The notes under the pieces were generated by a model, which did no database searches, was not told the DNA's origin, and worked only from the letters and a program-made list of their open reading frames with translations. A stretch of 64,000 nucleotides of DNA from Lentibacillus sp. Marseille-P4043 (GTDB lineage: Bacteria > Bacillota > Bacilli > Bacillales > Amphibacillaceae): assembly GCF_900258515.1 (NCBI RefSeq), contig NZ_LT984884.1, positions 1,796,549 through 1,860,548 on the forward strand, read 5' to 3'. A program made the position numbers and the translations under genes. Shown here in pieces: positions 46,497 to 56,088 of the stretch (position 1 is the first letter of the stretch; each line of letters starts with the position of its first letter).

Positions 46497-46607
46497 GGTG
46501 ATATCCTCCTTATCGATGGGATTGCCCTTTCTGTTTTATAACGCTTTGTGTCTGCCTGTTGATTATATGTTGTCACAGTCTGGTTTAGACCAGTATTTTT
46601 AGTTCAA

Positions 46608-47030
46608 TTACTCTTCATCTAATGAATCATAAAACTGTTTAATAAACGTATTCTCGATTATTCCATTTTCCACTTTGAAAACCTTTTGACTAATCATGAC
46701 CCCTTTTTGATAGGGAACAATAAAATCCACTTTATCCTCCTCATAAAGATAAATGATGCTAGCTTTCATTGGCATGCTCGAGGATTCCGCATCTTGCATT
46801 CGTTTGTAGTGTACCTGATCCAAATAATTGATCAGCGTTTCGATTTTTGTTTTGTCTGTTGTATGATGATAATCGCTTTCTGAAGGGACTTTTAACACTA
46901 TTTTCGTTATTTTAGTAGGATTGACTTGTAATGTATCCACAATATTCTTTCCACTAAAATCATGAGTTGATATGAGAAGAGTTGCTACTGTAAGGAACAA
47001 AGCAATAATGATAAAGCAGAATTTCTTCAT
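46608..47030 (-). CDS. Hypothetical secreted or membrane-anchored protein
   Basis: 140 residues. The first 20 are a signal peptide or uncleaved anchor (MKK, then a strongly hydrophobic stretch, then STHDF) with no lipobox. The rest is a compact, mixed charged domain without motifs I recognise; it has no Cys after residue 5. GGAGAGG precedes the ATG by 6-8 bases. No neighbour hints at function. Confidence 0.65.
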   Translation of the reverse strand: MKKFCFIIIALFLTVATLLISTHDFSGKNIVDTLQVNPTKITKIVLKVPSESDYHHTTDKTKIETLINYLDQVHYKRMQDAESSSMPMKASIIYLYEEDKVDFIVPYQKGVMISQKVFKVENGIIENTFIKQFYDSLDEE

Positions 47031-47229
47031 GACAATCCTCTCCTTATATATCTATCTACTATTATTTTAGCATTATTTTAAAAGAAATGATGTGACGTGG
47101 GTCAACATAAGAGGGATATGGTGAACTTTTGCAATCGATTTCATGAAAAAAATCGAATCTAAATAGCACAATTCTATTGAAATATTTAGAAAAAATATTA
47201 TAATAGAAAGAATTAAAGGAGGGGGAAAG

Positions 47230-48195
47230 TTGAAAACACTAGAGAAGGTCAGTAGCTTTGCAGGGAACACATTTGCAGTATGGGTCATTCTTTTTGCTAT
47301 TTTAAGTTTCTTTTTACCAGGTGGATTTACGTGGATTGCGCCACACATAGCACTACTTCTTGGGATTATTATGTTCGGGATGGGGCTGACGCTTTCTTTA
47401 AGTGATTTTAAAGCCGTTTTTCAAGCTCCCAAAAGTGTGCTTATCGCCGTACTTGCTCAATTCATCATTATGCCACTTCTAGCGTATGGGCTTGCTACTA
47501 TTTTTCAACTTCCAGCCGAGGTAGCGGTGGGGGTTATCTTAGTAGGCTGTTGTCCTGGAGGTACCGCCTCTAATGTGATGACTTTTTTAGCAAAAGGCAA
47601 TACCGCACTGTCTGTTTCAGTAACAGCAGTATCAACACTGCTTGCGCCGATTCTTACACCAGCATTAACATTACTTTTGGCTAGTAAATGGCTGCCTGTA
47701 TCTGCGGGAAGCATGTTCCTATCAATTGTAAAAATTGTACTCGTTCCAATAGTTCTTGGGATTGTGATTCGCTTGTTGTTCCGCAAACAAGTAGAAAAAA
47801 GTGTTGCCGTACTACCGCTCGTTTCTGTCATTGGTATTGTTGCAGTAGCGTCTGCAGTTGTCGCGGTAAATACGGAAAATATTGTTAAAGAAGGTCTATT
47901 AATCTTTGCTGTTGTCGTTTTACATAATTGCTTGGGACTTGCACTTGGTTTTGTATTAGGGAAACTATTAAAACTGGATTTACGTGATCAAAAGGCAGTT
48001 TCAATTGAAGTAGGAATGCAGAATTCGGGGCTTGGATCGACATTAGCGCTTGCCCATTTCTCACCGATCGCTGCTGTACCAAGTGCTATTTTCAGTGTGT
48101 GGCATAACATTTCCGGTCCGGTACTTGCAACATGGTGGGGGAAAAGTGATGAGCCTATTGACCCGCCAAAAGATAAAAGAGGAAAAACAGCTTAG
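47230..48195 (+). CDS. Bile acid:sodium symporter family (BASS) transporter, YocS-like
   Basis: A membrane protein of 321 residues with about ten helices. Family landmarks are GMGLTLSLSDFK near 59, AQFIIMPLLAYGLA near 78, GCCPGGTASNVMTFLAKGN near 106 (the crossover and Na-binding region) and EVGMQNSGLGSTLA near 260. B. subtilis YocS is the close type. Substrates may be organic anions or 2-keto acids. The start is TTG right after GGAGGGGG. It precedes ilvD on the same strand by 63 bases, so a link to keto-acid metabolism is possible but unproven. Confidence 0.87.
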   Translation: MKTLEKVSSFAGNTFAVWVILFAILSFFLPGGFTWIAPHIALLLGIIMFGMGLTLSLSDFKAVFQAPKSVLIAVLAQFIIMPLLAYGLATIFQLPAEVAVGVILVGCCPGGTASNVMTFLAKGNTALSVSVTAVSTLLAPILTPALTLLLASKWLPVSAGSMFLSIVKIVLVPIVLGIVIRLLFRKQVEKSVAVLPLVSVIGIVAVASAVVAVNTENIVKEGLLIFAVVVLHNCLGLALGFVLGKLLKLDLRDQKAVSIEVGMQNSGLGSTLALAHFSPIAAVPSAIFSVWHNISGPVLATWWGKSDEPIDPPKDKRGKTA

Positions 48196-48258
48196 GCAGT
48201 GGAGGCTACGAAACGAGTAGTCTGCCGTTCATAAAATGTAGGGGAGGATGAATATAGA

Positions 48259-49941
48259 ATGAAAAAAGATTTACGTATTAATAGTAAGGTATTTAGTGAA
48301 GGAGCAATGAAAGCACCAAACCGGGCGATGCTTCGTGCTGTCGGAGTTTCGGATGAAGATTTTAAGAAGCCAATGATCGGGGTAGCAAGCACGTGGAGTG
48401 AGGTGACACCGTGTAATATTCATTTAGATGATTTAGCAATCAATGCCAAAGAGGGGGCGAAAAGCGCAGGTGGTGTCCCATTAATTTTTAATACGATCAC
48501 CGTTTCAGATGGGATTTCGATGGGCACACAGGGAATGCGGTATTCGCTGCCTAGTCGTGATGTGATTGCCGACTCAATTGAAACCGTGGTAGGCGCAGAG
48601 AATTTGGACGGGTTGGTTGCGATTGGTGCCTGTGATAAAAATATTCCAGGTTGTATGATTGCGATCGCAAATTCCGATGTTCCTGCTGTATTTGTTTATG
48701 GCGGAACCATTGCACCTGGAAATCATAACGGGAAAGATATTGATATCGTATCCGTGTTTGAAGGGGTAGGCCAACACAATAATGGGGATATCAATGATAA
48801 TGAATTAAGAGGAATCGAATGCCACGCGTGTCCTGGTGCCGGTGCTTGTGGTGGGATGTATACTGCGAATACGATGGCGTCAGCTGTAGAGGCTATGGGA
48901 ATGAGTTTGCCTGGCAGCTCTTCAAACCCTGCTGAATCAAAAGAAAAAGTGAAAGACTGTGCCGCTGCCGGTGAAGCTGTTTACCATTTACTTGAAAAAG
49001 GAATTTATCCAAAAGATATCATGACGAAAGAAGCGTTTGAAAATGCAATAACTGTTGTTATGGCATTAGGAGGATCAACGAATGCTATTTTACACTTGCT
49101 GGCAATTGCCCATGCGATGGAAGTAGATTTATCAATCGATGATTTTAACCGAATGCAAGAAAAAGTGCCACATTTGGCTGATTTAAAACCGAGTGGTAAA
49201 TATGTTATGCAGGATTTACATCGTGTTGGTGGTGTACAGGCTGTCATGAAACTCCTTTATGAAGCAGGTTACCTTCACGGGGATTGTTTAACTGTAACAG
49301 GAAAAACCGTTGCCGAAAATCTGGCTGAGGCGCCATCTCTAGAGGAAGGGCAGAAAGTCATCATGCCTTTTGATAATCCGAAACGTGAAGACGGCCCGTT
49401 AATTGTTCTAAAAGGGAATCTCTCGCCAACTGGTGCTGTTGCCAAAGTTTCCGGTGTAAAAGTAAAACGTCATACAGGCCCTGCTCGTGTTTTTAATACG
49501 GAAAAGGAAGCGACTGCTGCGGTCATGAATAACGAAATTAAGGATGGCGATGTGATTATCATCCGCTACGTTGGTCCAAAAGGCGGGCCGGGAATGCCAG
49601 AGATGTTGTCGATTTCCAGTATCATTGTTGGCAAAGGGATGGATGAAAAAGTTGCCTTATTAACTGACGGTAGATTTTCTGGCGGAACTCATGGCTTAGT
49701 CGTCGGACATATTTCACCGGAAGCGCAGGATGGTGGTCCAATCGCGTTTGTAAAAGAAGGAGACCTAGTAACGATTGATTCCGAGCAAAAAGAAATCTCC
49801 ATGGACGTTTCCGAAGAAGTGTTGAAAAGCCGCCGTAATGATTGGGTGGCTCCACCGTTATATAAAAAGGGTATTTTAGGGAAATATGCACATAATGTAT
49901 CCTGTTCATCAAAAGGAGCTGTGACTGATTATTTGAAGTAA
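48259..49941 (+). CDS. ilvD: Dihydroxy-acid dehydratase
   Basis: An iron-sulfur dehydratase of valine, isoleucine, leucine and pantothenate synthesis, 560 residues. Cluster Cys occur in [11 protein letters not shown] near 122-128 and in [19 protein letters not shown] near 195. The C-terminal half has [12 protein letters not shown], the usual active-site Ser region, and ends with GAVTDYL. No T-box or leader peptide was seen upstream. It is followed by a strong terminator. It is not next to ilvBNC; ilvE lies 1.4 kb downstream on the opposite strand. Confidence 0.95.
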   Translation: MKKDLRINSKVFSEGAMKAPNRAMLRAVGVSDEDFKKPMIGVASTWSEVTPCNIHLDDLAINAKEGAKSAGGVPLIFNTITVSDGISMGTQGMRYSLPSRDVIADSIETVVGAENLDGLVAIGACDKNIPGCMIAIANSDVPAVFVYGGTIAPGNHNGKDIDIVSVFEGVGQHNNGDINDNELRGIECHACPGAGACGGMYTANTMASAVEAMGMSLPGSSSNPAESKEKVKDCAAAGEAVYHLLEKGIYPKDIMTKEAFENAITVVMALGGSTNAILHLLAIAHAMEVDLSIDDFNRMQEKVPHLADLKPSGKYVMQDLHRVGGVQAVMKLLYEAGYLHGDCLTVTGKTVAENLAEAPSLEEGQKVIMPFDNPKREDGPLIVLKGNLSPTGAVAKVSGVKVKRHTGPARVFNTEKEATAAVMNNEIKDGDVIIIRYVGPKGGPGMPEMLSISSIIVGKGMDEKVALLTDGRFSGGTHGLVVGHISPEAQDGGPIAFVKEGDLVTIDSEQKEISMDVSEEVLKSRRNDWVAPPLYKKGILGKYAHNVSCSSKGAVTDYLK

Positions 49942-49980
49942 AACTTTTATTTTCTAGCGGCGTGCTGGTTGGATGGGATC

Positions 49981-50020
49981 AAAAGACGTTTGGTTTTACG
50001 TAATACCAAACGTCTTTTCA
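49981..50020 (+). terminator. Terminator of ilvD
   Basis: AAAAGACGTTTGGT pairs perfectly with ACCAAACGTCTTTT around a 10-base loop. Confidence 0.88.
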
Positions 50021-50119
50021 TACGTGCATAAAATATTTTTGGTTTATCCGCTGCTATTTTTTGGATATTTATATTGGAATAAATTTAGAGCTTGTGAAAT
50101 GCATAAAAGTAAGCCATTG

Positions 50120-50185
50120 TTCCTTTTTAGCTCTGCGGGGGTCTCACCTAGGCCTTTCCTCTCGCTGGAGTCTACGTATATATGG
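50120..50185. repeat. Fragment of the palindromic repeat element
   Basis: GCTCTGCGGGGGTCTCACC, CTAGGCC and GGAGTCTACGTAT match internal blocks of the elements at 21665 and 36120. No outer inverted repeats were found, so this looks like a decayed remnant. The 83-codon frame over it is not credible as a gene. Confidence 0.6.
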
Positions 50186-50354
50186 GCTGCTAATAAATGC
50201 GATCATTACTTAAAAAATAAGTGAGTGCAACCCGTGTATTTCCTGAACGGCGATTTATCTTCTCAATTTATGTCCGCATTCTACGCATTCTATAGATATT
50301 GTCAAAAAATACAACCTCTTAGCCTAGTGTTAAGACAATGGAGGGAATGGTAAT

Positions 50355-50606
50355 ATGAACCGTTATCAAAAAATATCATTATTAGTTTTATTTGGAATTC
50401 CACTTTTCTGTTTAATTGTTACATTTTAACCGGAAGATGGGCGTTCTTTTTGTGGAGTTTAATGCCAAGTTTTCTTGCGGGAAGTATAGGATATTTTAAT
50501 GCTAAAAAAATGGCGCAGGAGGCTGAAGCTCTGGGGATATATTCTCCAATTCGGGTTGATGTTTTCGTTTTGGGGCTGATGTTCTCGGATTCGGGTTGAT
50601 GTTTTC
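50355..50606 (+). pseudogene. Small membrane protein gene, frameshifted and run into a repeat array
   Basis: ATG 50355 follows GGAGGG by about 10 bases and encodes a hydrophobic start (MNRYQKISLLVLFGIPLFCL) that stops after 24 codons. The next frame continues seamlessly with TGRWAFFLWSLMPSFLAGSIG and FNAKKMAQEAEA. One extra T in the TTTT run at the junction would restore a protein of two membrane helices. After about residue 60 the frame enters tandem array C and ends there, so the original 3-prime end also seems lost. I do not recognise the family. The alternative is that only the 24-residue peptide is made. Confidence 0.5.
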
Positions 50607-51222
50607 GTTCTGGGGCTGATGTTTCTGCTATCGGGTCGATGTTTCGCGATTCGGGCTGATGTTTCTGCTCTCGGGATCGATGTTCTCGCTCTCGGGTTGA
50701 TGTTTCCTGTTCTCCGGTCGATGTGCTCGCGTTCGGGCTGATGTTTCCTCTCTCCGGTCGATGTTTCGCGATTCGGGCTGATGTTTCTGCTCTCGGGGTC
50801 GATGTTCTCGCTCTCGGGTTGATGTTTCCTGTTCTCCGGTCGATGTTTCGCGATTCGGGCTGACGTTTCTGCTCTCGGGGTCGATGTTCTCGCTCTCGGG
50901 TTGATGTTTCCTGTTCTCCGGTCGATGTTTCGCGATTCGGGCTGATGTTTCTGCTCTCGGGGTCGATGTTCTCGCTCTCGGGTTGATGTTTCCTGTTCTC
51001 CGGTCGATGTTTCGCTATTCGGGTTGATGTTTTCGCTCTGGAGCTGATGTTCCCGAATTCGGGTTGATGTTTTCGCTCTGGAGCTGATGTTCCCGAATTC
51101 GGGTTGATGTTTTCGTTCTGGGGATGATATTCTCCAATTCGGGCTGATGTTTTCGCCCTGGGGCTGATATTCTCGAATTCGGTTTGATGTTTCCGCTCTG
51201 GGGCTGATGTTCTCGAATTTAT
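50541..51222. repeat. Tandem array C: about 32 units of 20-21 bp, reverse orientation
   Basis: Units on the plus strand begin with GATGTTT or GATGTTC and continue TCTGCTCTCGGGGTC, CGCGATTCGGGCT and similar; the reverse complement reads like array A (AGCCCGAATCGCGAAACATC). Four units (20+21+20+21) form a higher-order 82-bp block repeated about three times between 50760 and 51005. The flanks are more diverged. It lies between convergent genes. Confidence 0.93.
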
Positions 51223-51312
51223 GTTTCTTCTTAACGTTAATGGTTTATATCACTACAAAGTTATAGCTATCGTCTTACAATTGATCGAATGTGGAAATTT
51301 AACACCATACAA

Positions 51313-51342
51313 AATAACGCTCAGATTCAATTCTGAGCGTTG
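51313..51342 (-). terminator. Terminator of ilvE
   Basis: AACGCTCAGA pairs with TCTGAGCGTT around a short loop; on the minus strand ATTTTG follows. Confidence 0.85.
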
Positions 51343-51364
51343 TAAAGACGGTTCCACCTAAAAC

Positions 51365-52459
51365 TTATTTAACAAGATGTTCTACTTTATCCACTTTGAC
51401 AATCCAATCAAATGGATCTTTTTCTTTTCCGTATTGAATACCAGTCAATGTGTCATATAACCTTCTTGCTATTTCACCAGTTTTACCGTTATTAATAATG
51501 TAATCTTCCTCTTGCCAGGTTAATTGTCCGATTGGCGAAATAACAGCTGCTGTTCCTGCGCCAAATGCCTCTTCTAAAATTCCTGCTTTGTTTGCTTGAT
51601 AGAGCTCTTCCATGGAAATTCGTCGTTCAACAACAGGAACGTTCCAGTGCTTTAACAATTGAATGACCGAGTTTCGTGTTACGCCCTCTAAAATACTTCC
51701 ATTTAGTGCTGGAGTTACTACTTCTCCGTTGATTTTAAAGAACACATTCATGCTGCCGACCTCTTCAATATATTTTTTCTCGACACCATCTAACCAAAGT
51801 ACCTGGGCAAATCCTTTATCAGCGACCATTTCTTGTGCCTTTAGACTGGACGCATAGTTCCCGCCAGTTTTTGCTTCCCCTGTGCCACCTAAGACTGCTC
51901 TTACATACTGATTTTCCACGGCGATTTTCACCGGATTAATCCCTTCTTTGTAGTAAGCACCGACTGGGGATAAAATAACAATAAATTGATAATGGCTGGA
52001 TGGTGCTACCCCAAGATAAGGTTCAGTCGAAATGATAAACGGCCGAATATAAAGGGAGGTACCTTCTGCACTTGGAATCCAATCTTTTTCCAGTGCGATA
52101 AGCTGTTTAATCGCGTGAAGCGCAAATTCTTCATCAACTGGCGGAATGCATAAACGATTGTTGGAACGATTTAATCGCTGCATATTTTTCTCCGGACGGA
52201 ATAATTGTGCTTCGCCATCTGGTGTAAGGTATGCTTTCAACCCTTCAAAAACTGACTGACCATAATGGAATACCATTGCAGAAGGATCCAAAGCAAGAGG
52301 CTGATAGGGAATAATCCGCGCATCATGCCATCCTTCCTCATTCGAATAATCCATGATAAACATATGGTCGGTGAAAATCTTACCAAATTCCAATTGATCT
52401 GAACTTGGCTTTTCCTTCTTTGTAGAGCATAGGTTCATTTGAATTGACTGTTCTTCCAT
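51365..52459 (-). CDS. ilvE: Branched-chain amino acid aminotransferase
   Basis: A fold-type IV PLP enzyme that transfers amino groups to the keto acids of leucine, isoleucine and valine, 364 residues, the long form of B. subtilis YbgE/YwaA. Conserved text: FHYGQSVFEGLKAY near 87, IRPFIISTEPYLGV near 158, the PLP lysine in GGNYASSLKAQ near 208, EEVGSMNVFF near 236 and EAFGAGTAAVISPIG near 315. It has a good AAGGAG site. It ends in a strong terminator next to array C. Confidence 0.93.
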   Translation of the reverse strand: MEEQSIQMNLCSTKKEKPSSDQLEFGKIFTDHMFIMDYSNEEGWHDARIIPYQPLALDPSAMVFHYGQSVFEGLKAYLTPDGEAQLFRPEKNMQRLNRSNNRLCIPPVDEEFALHAIKQLIALEKDWIPSAEGTSLYIRPFIISTEPYLGVAPSSHYQFIVILSPVGAYYKEGINPVKIAVENQYVRAVLGGTGEAKTGGNYASSLKAQEMVADKGFAQVLWLDGVEKKYIEEVGSMNVFFKINGEVVTPALNGSILEGVTRNSVIQLLKHWNVPVVERRISMEELYQANKAGILEEAFGAGTAAVISPIGQLTWQEEDYIINNGKTGEIARRLYDTLTGIQYGKEKDPFDWIVKVDKVEHLVK

Positions 52460-52593
52460 GGCACTATCTCCTTGTTGTTAAATTTATTCGCCTTGCTTTC
52501 ATGAAAATCAATAAATGATTAAATACTATTTTATTACTAATAGGAATAGAAATACAACCCTTTATAGTGAAAAGATTTTTACTTTTCTGTTTA

Positions 52594-52621
52594 GGGACAT
52601 GGGGACAGGTTAAGTGTCCCA
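52594..52621. repeat. GGGACA palindromic repeat, copy 3
   Basis: GGGACATGGGGACAGGTT followed by AAGTGTCCCA, same orientation as copy 1. It lies between ilvE and the hydratase gene, 33 bases before copy 4. Confidence 0.75.
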
Positions 52622-52654
52622 CTTTGTACCCTGCGCCACCCGTGAATTTTTGCC

Positions 52655-52682
52655 TGGGACAAGAAACCTGTCCCCATGTCCC
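52655..52682. repeat. GGGACA palindromic repeat, copy 4
   Basis: TGGGACAAGAAACCTGTCC followed by CCATGTCCC, opposite orientation to copy 3 and nearly identical to the restored copy 2. Copies 3 and 4 can form one long hairpin, which may serve as the terminator of the hydratase gene (stop 14 bases away). Confidence 0.75.
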
Positions 52683-52696
52683 GCATGAATTATCCT

Positions 52697-53473
52697 TCAA
52701 ACTACTTGAAGACTAACTTCGCCAATACTTTCAAAGTTTGCGTCGTATTTTCCTTTTTGCAATGTTTTCGGGAGTATAAATGTACCAGATGATATGATCA
52801 TTCCTTTTTCAATATGGCGTCCGCTTTTGGCAAGTTCATCGATTAGCCATTTTATCGCATGGACCGGATTGCCCAGAACTTCAGATGATGGCCCTTCAAC
52901 TATCGGTTCACCATCTAACTGCAATACAGCTTTTATGTTTCCAAGCTGTTCATACGTTATTCCTTGTGTCGCTTCCCCTACAACTACTTTTCCTGCCACA
53001 GCACTATCCGCAATAACCTGTCCCAGACTGAGCTTCGGAAACCAGTCGATAAAGCGTGAATCAGGAATCTCCAGTCCTGGTGCAATACTCATTTTTTGTA
53101 GAATTGTATCTTGATCATCATCTTTTGATAGATCTTCATTCGCAATAAACATTAATTCAATCTCTAATAATGGTTCCTGCATAGAGGCCAATTCAATTGT
53201 TCCATTAGAAAGACTTGTCTTTGTTAAAGCACCATAAAGAGGTGTCGTGGAATGAAATAATTGCTGTGTTTCCTCACTTGTCAAACTGATTTTGTACCCG
53301 ATTAATTTGTCCTGATTGAGAATAGCCTTTTTGTCGGTAAGCTGTTGTTGGATCTCATAAGCGTCTGTCTTTTCAATATCTTCTTGAATCCGATCTTTAG
53401 GAATGGGTTGCTTGCGGTCATAAGCATCATATAACGTGTCTACTAGTTTTGTTTGTTGTGTACTATTTGTCAT
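52697..53473 (-). CDS. 2-keto-4-pentenoate hydratase-like protein, fumarylacetoacetase superfamily
   Basis: A cytoplasmic metal-dependent hydratase/decarboxylase of the MhpD/XylJ type, 258 residues. The metal ligands are probably the two Glu in LLEIELMF near 105 and Asp near PGLEIPDSRF; KIGYKISLT-like text (here KLIGYKISLT near 57) and GNPVHAIKWLIDELA near 208 are family features. The enzyme usually hydrates 2-hydroxypenta-2,4-dienoate in meta-cleavage pathways, but no other such genes are present; 2-oxo-hept-4-ene-dioate hydratase or 4-oxalocrotonate decarboxylase are alternatives. Confidence 0.8.
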   Translation of the reverse strand: MTNSTQQTKLVDTLYDAYDRKQPIPKDRIQEDIEKTDAYEIQQQLTDKKAILNQDKLIGYKISLTSEETQQLFHSTTPLYGALTKTSLSNGTIELASMQEPLLEIELMFIANEDLSKDDDQDTILQKMSIAPGLEIPDSRFIDWFPKLSLGQVIADSAVAGKVVVGEATQGITYEQLGNIKAVLQLDGEPIVEGPSSEVLGNPVHAIKWLIDELAKSGRHIEKGMIISSGTFILPKTLQKGKYDANFESIGEVSLQVV

Positions 53474-53672
53474 TGGTGAGCACCCCTTTGTATATGTATT
53501 GTACCTATATTAGCAGATAATTCACCCTTTTGTCAGTTTTGATTTAACTATTTTTATAGAAGGGGCAGGAGAATAGCTGTTGTTACTGTTGCCTTATCTT
53601 AATGGTTCTTCTATTTTATAGAATTGTTTTATGATAATATAAATGTAAGAATATTTAGAGTAGGTGGAATAT

Positions 53673-54662
53673 ATGAAGCCCCAGTCTACATTATTATTTT
53701 ATACACTTAGCGGTGTGCTTTTTATTATCAGCTTTGTTGGTATGTTGATCTATGGATATAAAACATTCTATATTGAAACGGAAAACGTACAATCCACGGA
53801 TTACGCGTATCATTTTGCCTTGATTGCAGAGGAATCTAATAATGACTATTGGCGATTAATTGAAGAAGGTGCAATGAGAGCAGCAAATGAAAACGACATA
53901 TATATTGAGTATGTTGCCCCGGAAAAAGCAGATAACGATAGCATGCTAAGGCTGCTCGATCGGATGATTTCAGCAAAAGTAGATGGGATTATTATACAGG
54001 GTGTGGAAGGTGATCGCTTTGTTAATTTAGTACATAAAGGAATTGAACGGGGGATATCGATTATCACAACGGATACTGATGTGAAAAGTAGTGAGCGAAA
54101 AGTATATGTGGGGACAAATAATTTCTATGCAGGTGAGCTTGCTGGAAAGGCAATTTTAGAAAATACTACTGGCGAACAATATGTTGGGATTGTCACCGGT
54201 CGTTATGACGCGATAAATCAACAAGAACGAATTGCTGGGTTTAAAAAGAAGGTGAAAGAATCTGGTCGTATTCATATTGTAGAGGTGAAAGAATCTAATA
54301 TTACCGAAATTGGTGCTTCGCAAGCGGCTTATTCATTGCTAAAGCAACATCCGAATATAACTGTCTTATTTGGAACTAGTGCTCTTGATGGTATTGGTAT
54401 GGTTGATGGTCTGGACGAGATAGCCCCAAATAATGATATTTATATTATTTCCTTCGATGTTTTACCAGAGACATTAGATTTAATAACACAAGATAAAATT
54501 GATGCGACGATCGCACAATATCCAGAAGAAATGGGGTATCGTTCTGTAAATGTCCTAATTGAACTACAGCAGAAAGATCTTTTGGAAAAACAGCAATATA
54601 CTGAAACGGAAATCATTGAAAAAGAGGATTTACTGAGGCGCAAAAATGGTGATGGAAAATGA
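53673..54662 (+). CDS. Membrane-anchored sugar-binding protein, RbsB-like sensor
   Basis: A periplasmic-binding-protein-like receptor (Peripla_BP_4 type), 329 residues. It has an uncleaved N-terminal membrane helix at about 9-30 and no lipobox. The sugar-binding core is typical: FALIAEESNNDYWRLIEEGA near 50, IIIQGVEGD near 105, ITTDTD near 130, and SFDVLPETLDLI near 265. It overlaps the kinase gene by 4 bases and precedes a response regulator and ABC importer. The likely role is an external sugar sensor acting on the YesM-type kinase. ATG 53673 follows AGGTGG by 6 bases; GTG 53664 is less likely. Confidence 0.82.
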   Translation: MKPQSTLLFYTLSGVLFIISFVGMLIYGYKTFYIETENVQSTDYAYHFALIAEESNNDYWRLIEEGAMRAANENDIYIEYVAPEKADNDSMLRLLDRMISAKVDGIIIQGVEGDRFVNLVHKGIERGISIITTDTDVKSSERKVYVGTNNFYAGELAGKAILENTTGEQYVGIVTGRYDAINQQERIAGFKKKVKESGRIHIVEVKESNITEIGASQAAYSLLKQHPNITVLFGTSALDGIGMVDGLDEIAPNNDIYIISFDVLPETLDLITQDKIDATIAQYPEEMGYRSVNVLIELQQKDLLEKQQYTETEIIEKEDLLRRKNGDGK

Positions 54663-56071
54663 GGACGATTAGAGGAAAACTATTAGTCTATTTTTTTGTG
54701 TTTGTCTTTTTATTCCAGGTAACTGCTATTTCTATTTTTGTGAGCTCGAATGAGTTAACGAATACATATCATGATAGCTTTCAACGATTTTTATTATTGA
54801 ATTCCATATCCCAAATTTCGGAAGAGCTATTTACAGAGACACGGACCTTTGTAATGGAAGCAGAACCTGAAAAAGTACAAAGGTATTATGATACAAAAAA
54901 ACGATTGCAAAATGAAAAAGAAAAGATAGCTTCATCCTTTTATGATATTGATCGAATGGAAATGGAGAACTATGTTAATTTAATCGAGACATTTATCCAT
55001 GAGAGTGAATTGACAGTTGGGTTTGTTCTTAGGGATGATATTGAACAATACACGTACCATTTAGAAGAGACGCGAAATGCATCAGGTTATATTCAAGGAG
55101 CAACACTGGAGTTAATTGATCTCGAGCTGACCGCTTATCAGTCATTTTATCAAGATTTACAAGTACGAAATGATTCCTTTTTTTATTTTATTATTTTCTT
55201 ATTTGTTACAACAATTATATTAGCTATATTCTTTGCGTTTTGGTTTTCCAATGGCATTACACGGCCATTAAATACATTATCGCGTGCTGCAACAGAAGTA
55301 TCAGAAGGTAATTTAGTTGGGGAGCCGATCAACATTCGCTCCAATGATGAACTGGAATTCCTAGGTGACACCTTTAATAGTATGCGATCGAATATTCATG
55401 AACTTATAGAAGAAATCAAGGATCAATCTGAGTTGGACCGTTTGCTAAAAGATATGGAATTAAAGCATTTGCAAAGTCAGATCAACCCGCATTTTTTATT
55501 CAATACGCTGAACACACTATCTAAAATGGCTTATTTAGAAGATGCAAAATCAACATCTTCGTTAATTGACTCCGTTGCAACGTTGCTACGGTATAATTTA
55601 GGAGAAATTGATAGTAGTGTAACGCTTGCAGATGAAGTAAAAGGAGTGCAGGACTACTTTCATATCCAAAAGACCCGGTTCTCAGAAAGGATTCAATTCA
55701 ATATGAATATTGATGAAACTTGCTTATCTATTCAGGTGCCTCGTTTAACATTACAACCGTTAGTAGAGAACGCTTTTATACATGGGATTGAGGAAAAGGA
55801 AGAAGGAGGAACAATTAATCTGGCCATTTTTCAACATGAATGCCAGGTAGTGGTCGAAATTAGCGATGATGGTGTTGGAATGAATCAAAGCAAAGTCGAA
55901 CAACTAATGACGTTGGCGAAACAACAAGATGTACATGTTGGTCACCTGACAGGAATAGGCTTAACAAATGTCATCCGCCGTTTGCAATTGTTTTATCAGA
56001 AATCACATGTGGTTGACATTCAATCCGAACCAGATAAAGGCACAGCCATTTCTTTGTTACTACCTAAATGA
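54659..56071 (+). CDS. Sensor histidine kinase, YesM family
   Basis: A membrane sensor of 470 residues. Membrane helices at about 8-28 and 178-200 enclose an external alpha-helical domain. HAMP follows (GITRPLNTLSRAATEVSEGN near 205). The phospho-accepting His is in QSQINPHFLFNTLNTL near 280, and the ATPase has RLTLQPLVENAFIHGI and DDGVGM, GIGLTNVIRRL. It overlaps the preceding sugar-binding protein by 4 bases and the regulator follows at once. The pair resembles B. subtilis YesM/YesN. Confidence 0.93.
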   Translation: MRTIRGKLLVYFFVFVFLFQVTAISIFVSSNELTNTYHDSFQRFLLLNSISQISEELFTETRTFVMEAEPEKVQRYYDTKKRLQNEKEKIASSFYDIDRMEMENYVNLIETFIHESELTVGFVLRDDIEQYTYHLEETRNASGYIQGATLELIDLELTAYQSFYQDLQVRNDSFFYFIIFLFVTTIILAIFFAFWFSNGITRPLNTLSRAATEVSEGNLVGEPINIRSNDELEFLGDTFNSMRSNIHELIEEIKDQSELDRLLKDMELKHLQSQINPHFLFNTLNTLSKMAYLEDAKSTSSLIDSVATLLRYNLGEIDSSVTLADEVKGVQDYFHIQKTRFSERIQFNMNIDETCLSIQVPRLTLQPLVENAFIHGIEEKEEGGTINLAIFQHECQVVVEISDDGVGMNQSKVEQLMTLAKQQDVHVGHLTGIGLTNVIRRLQLFYQKSHVVDIQSEPDKGTAISLLLPK

Positions 56072-56088
56072 TAAAGGAGGATAAGCTA

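Noticed and set aside
49973..50224. 83-codon frame after ilvD
   Set aside because: It covers the ilvD terminator and a fragment of the palindromic repeat, with no ribosome binding site.
52464..52700. 78-codon minus-strand frame between ilvE and the hydratase
   Set aside because: It runs through two GGGACA palindromes and has no supporting start region.
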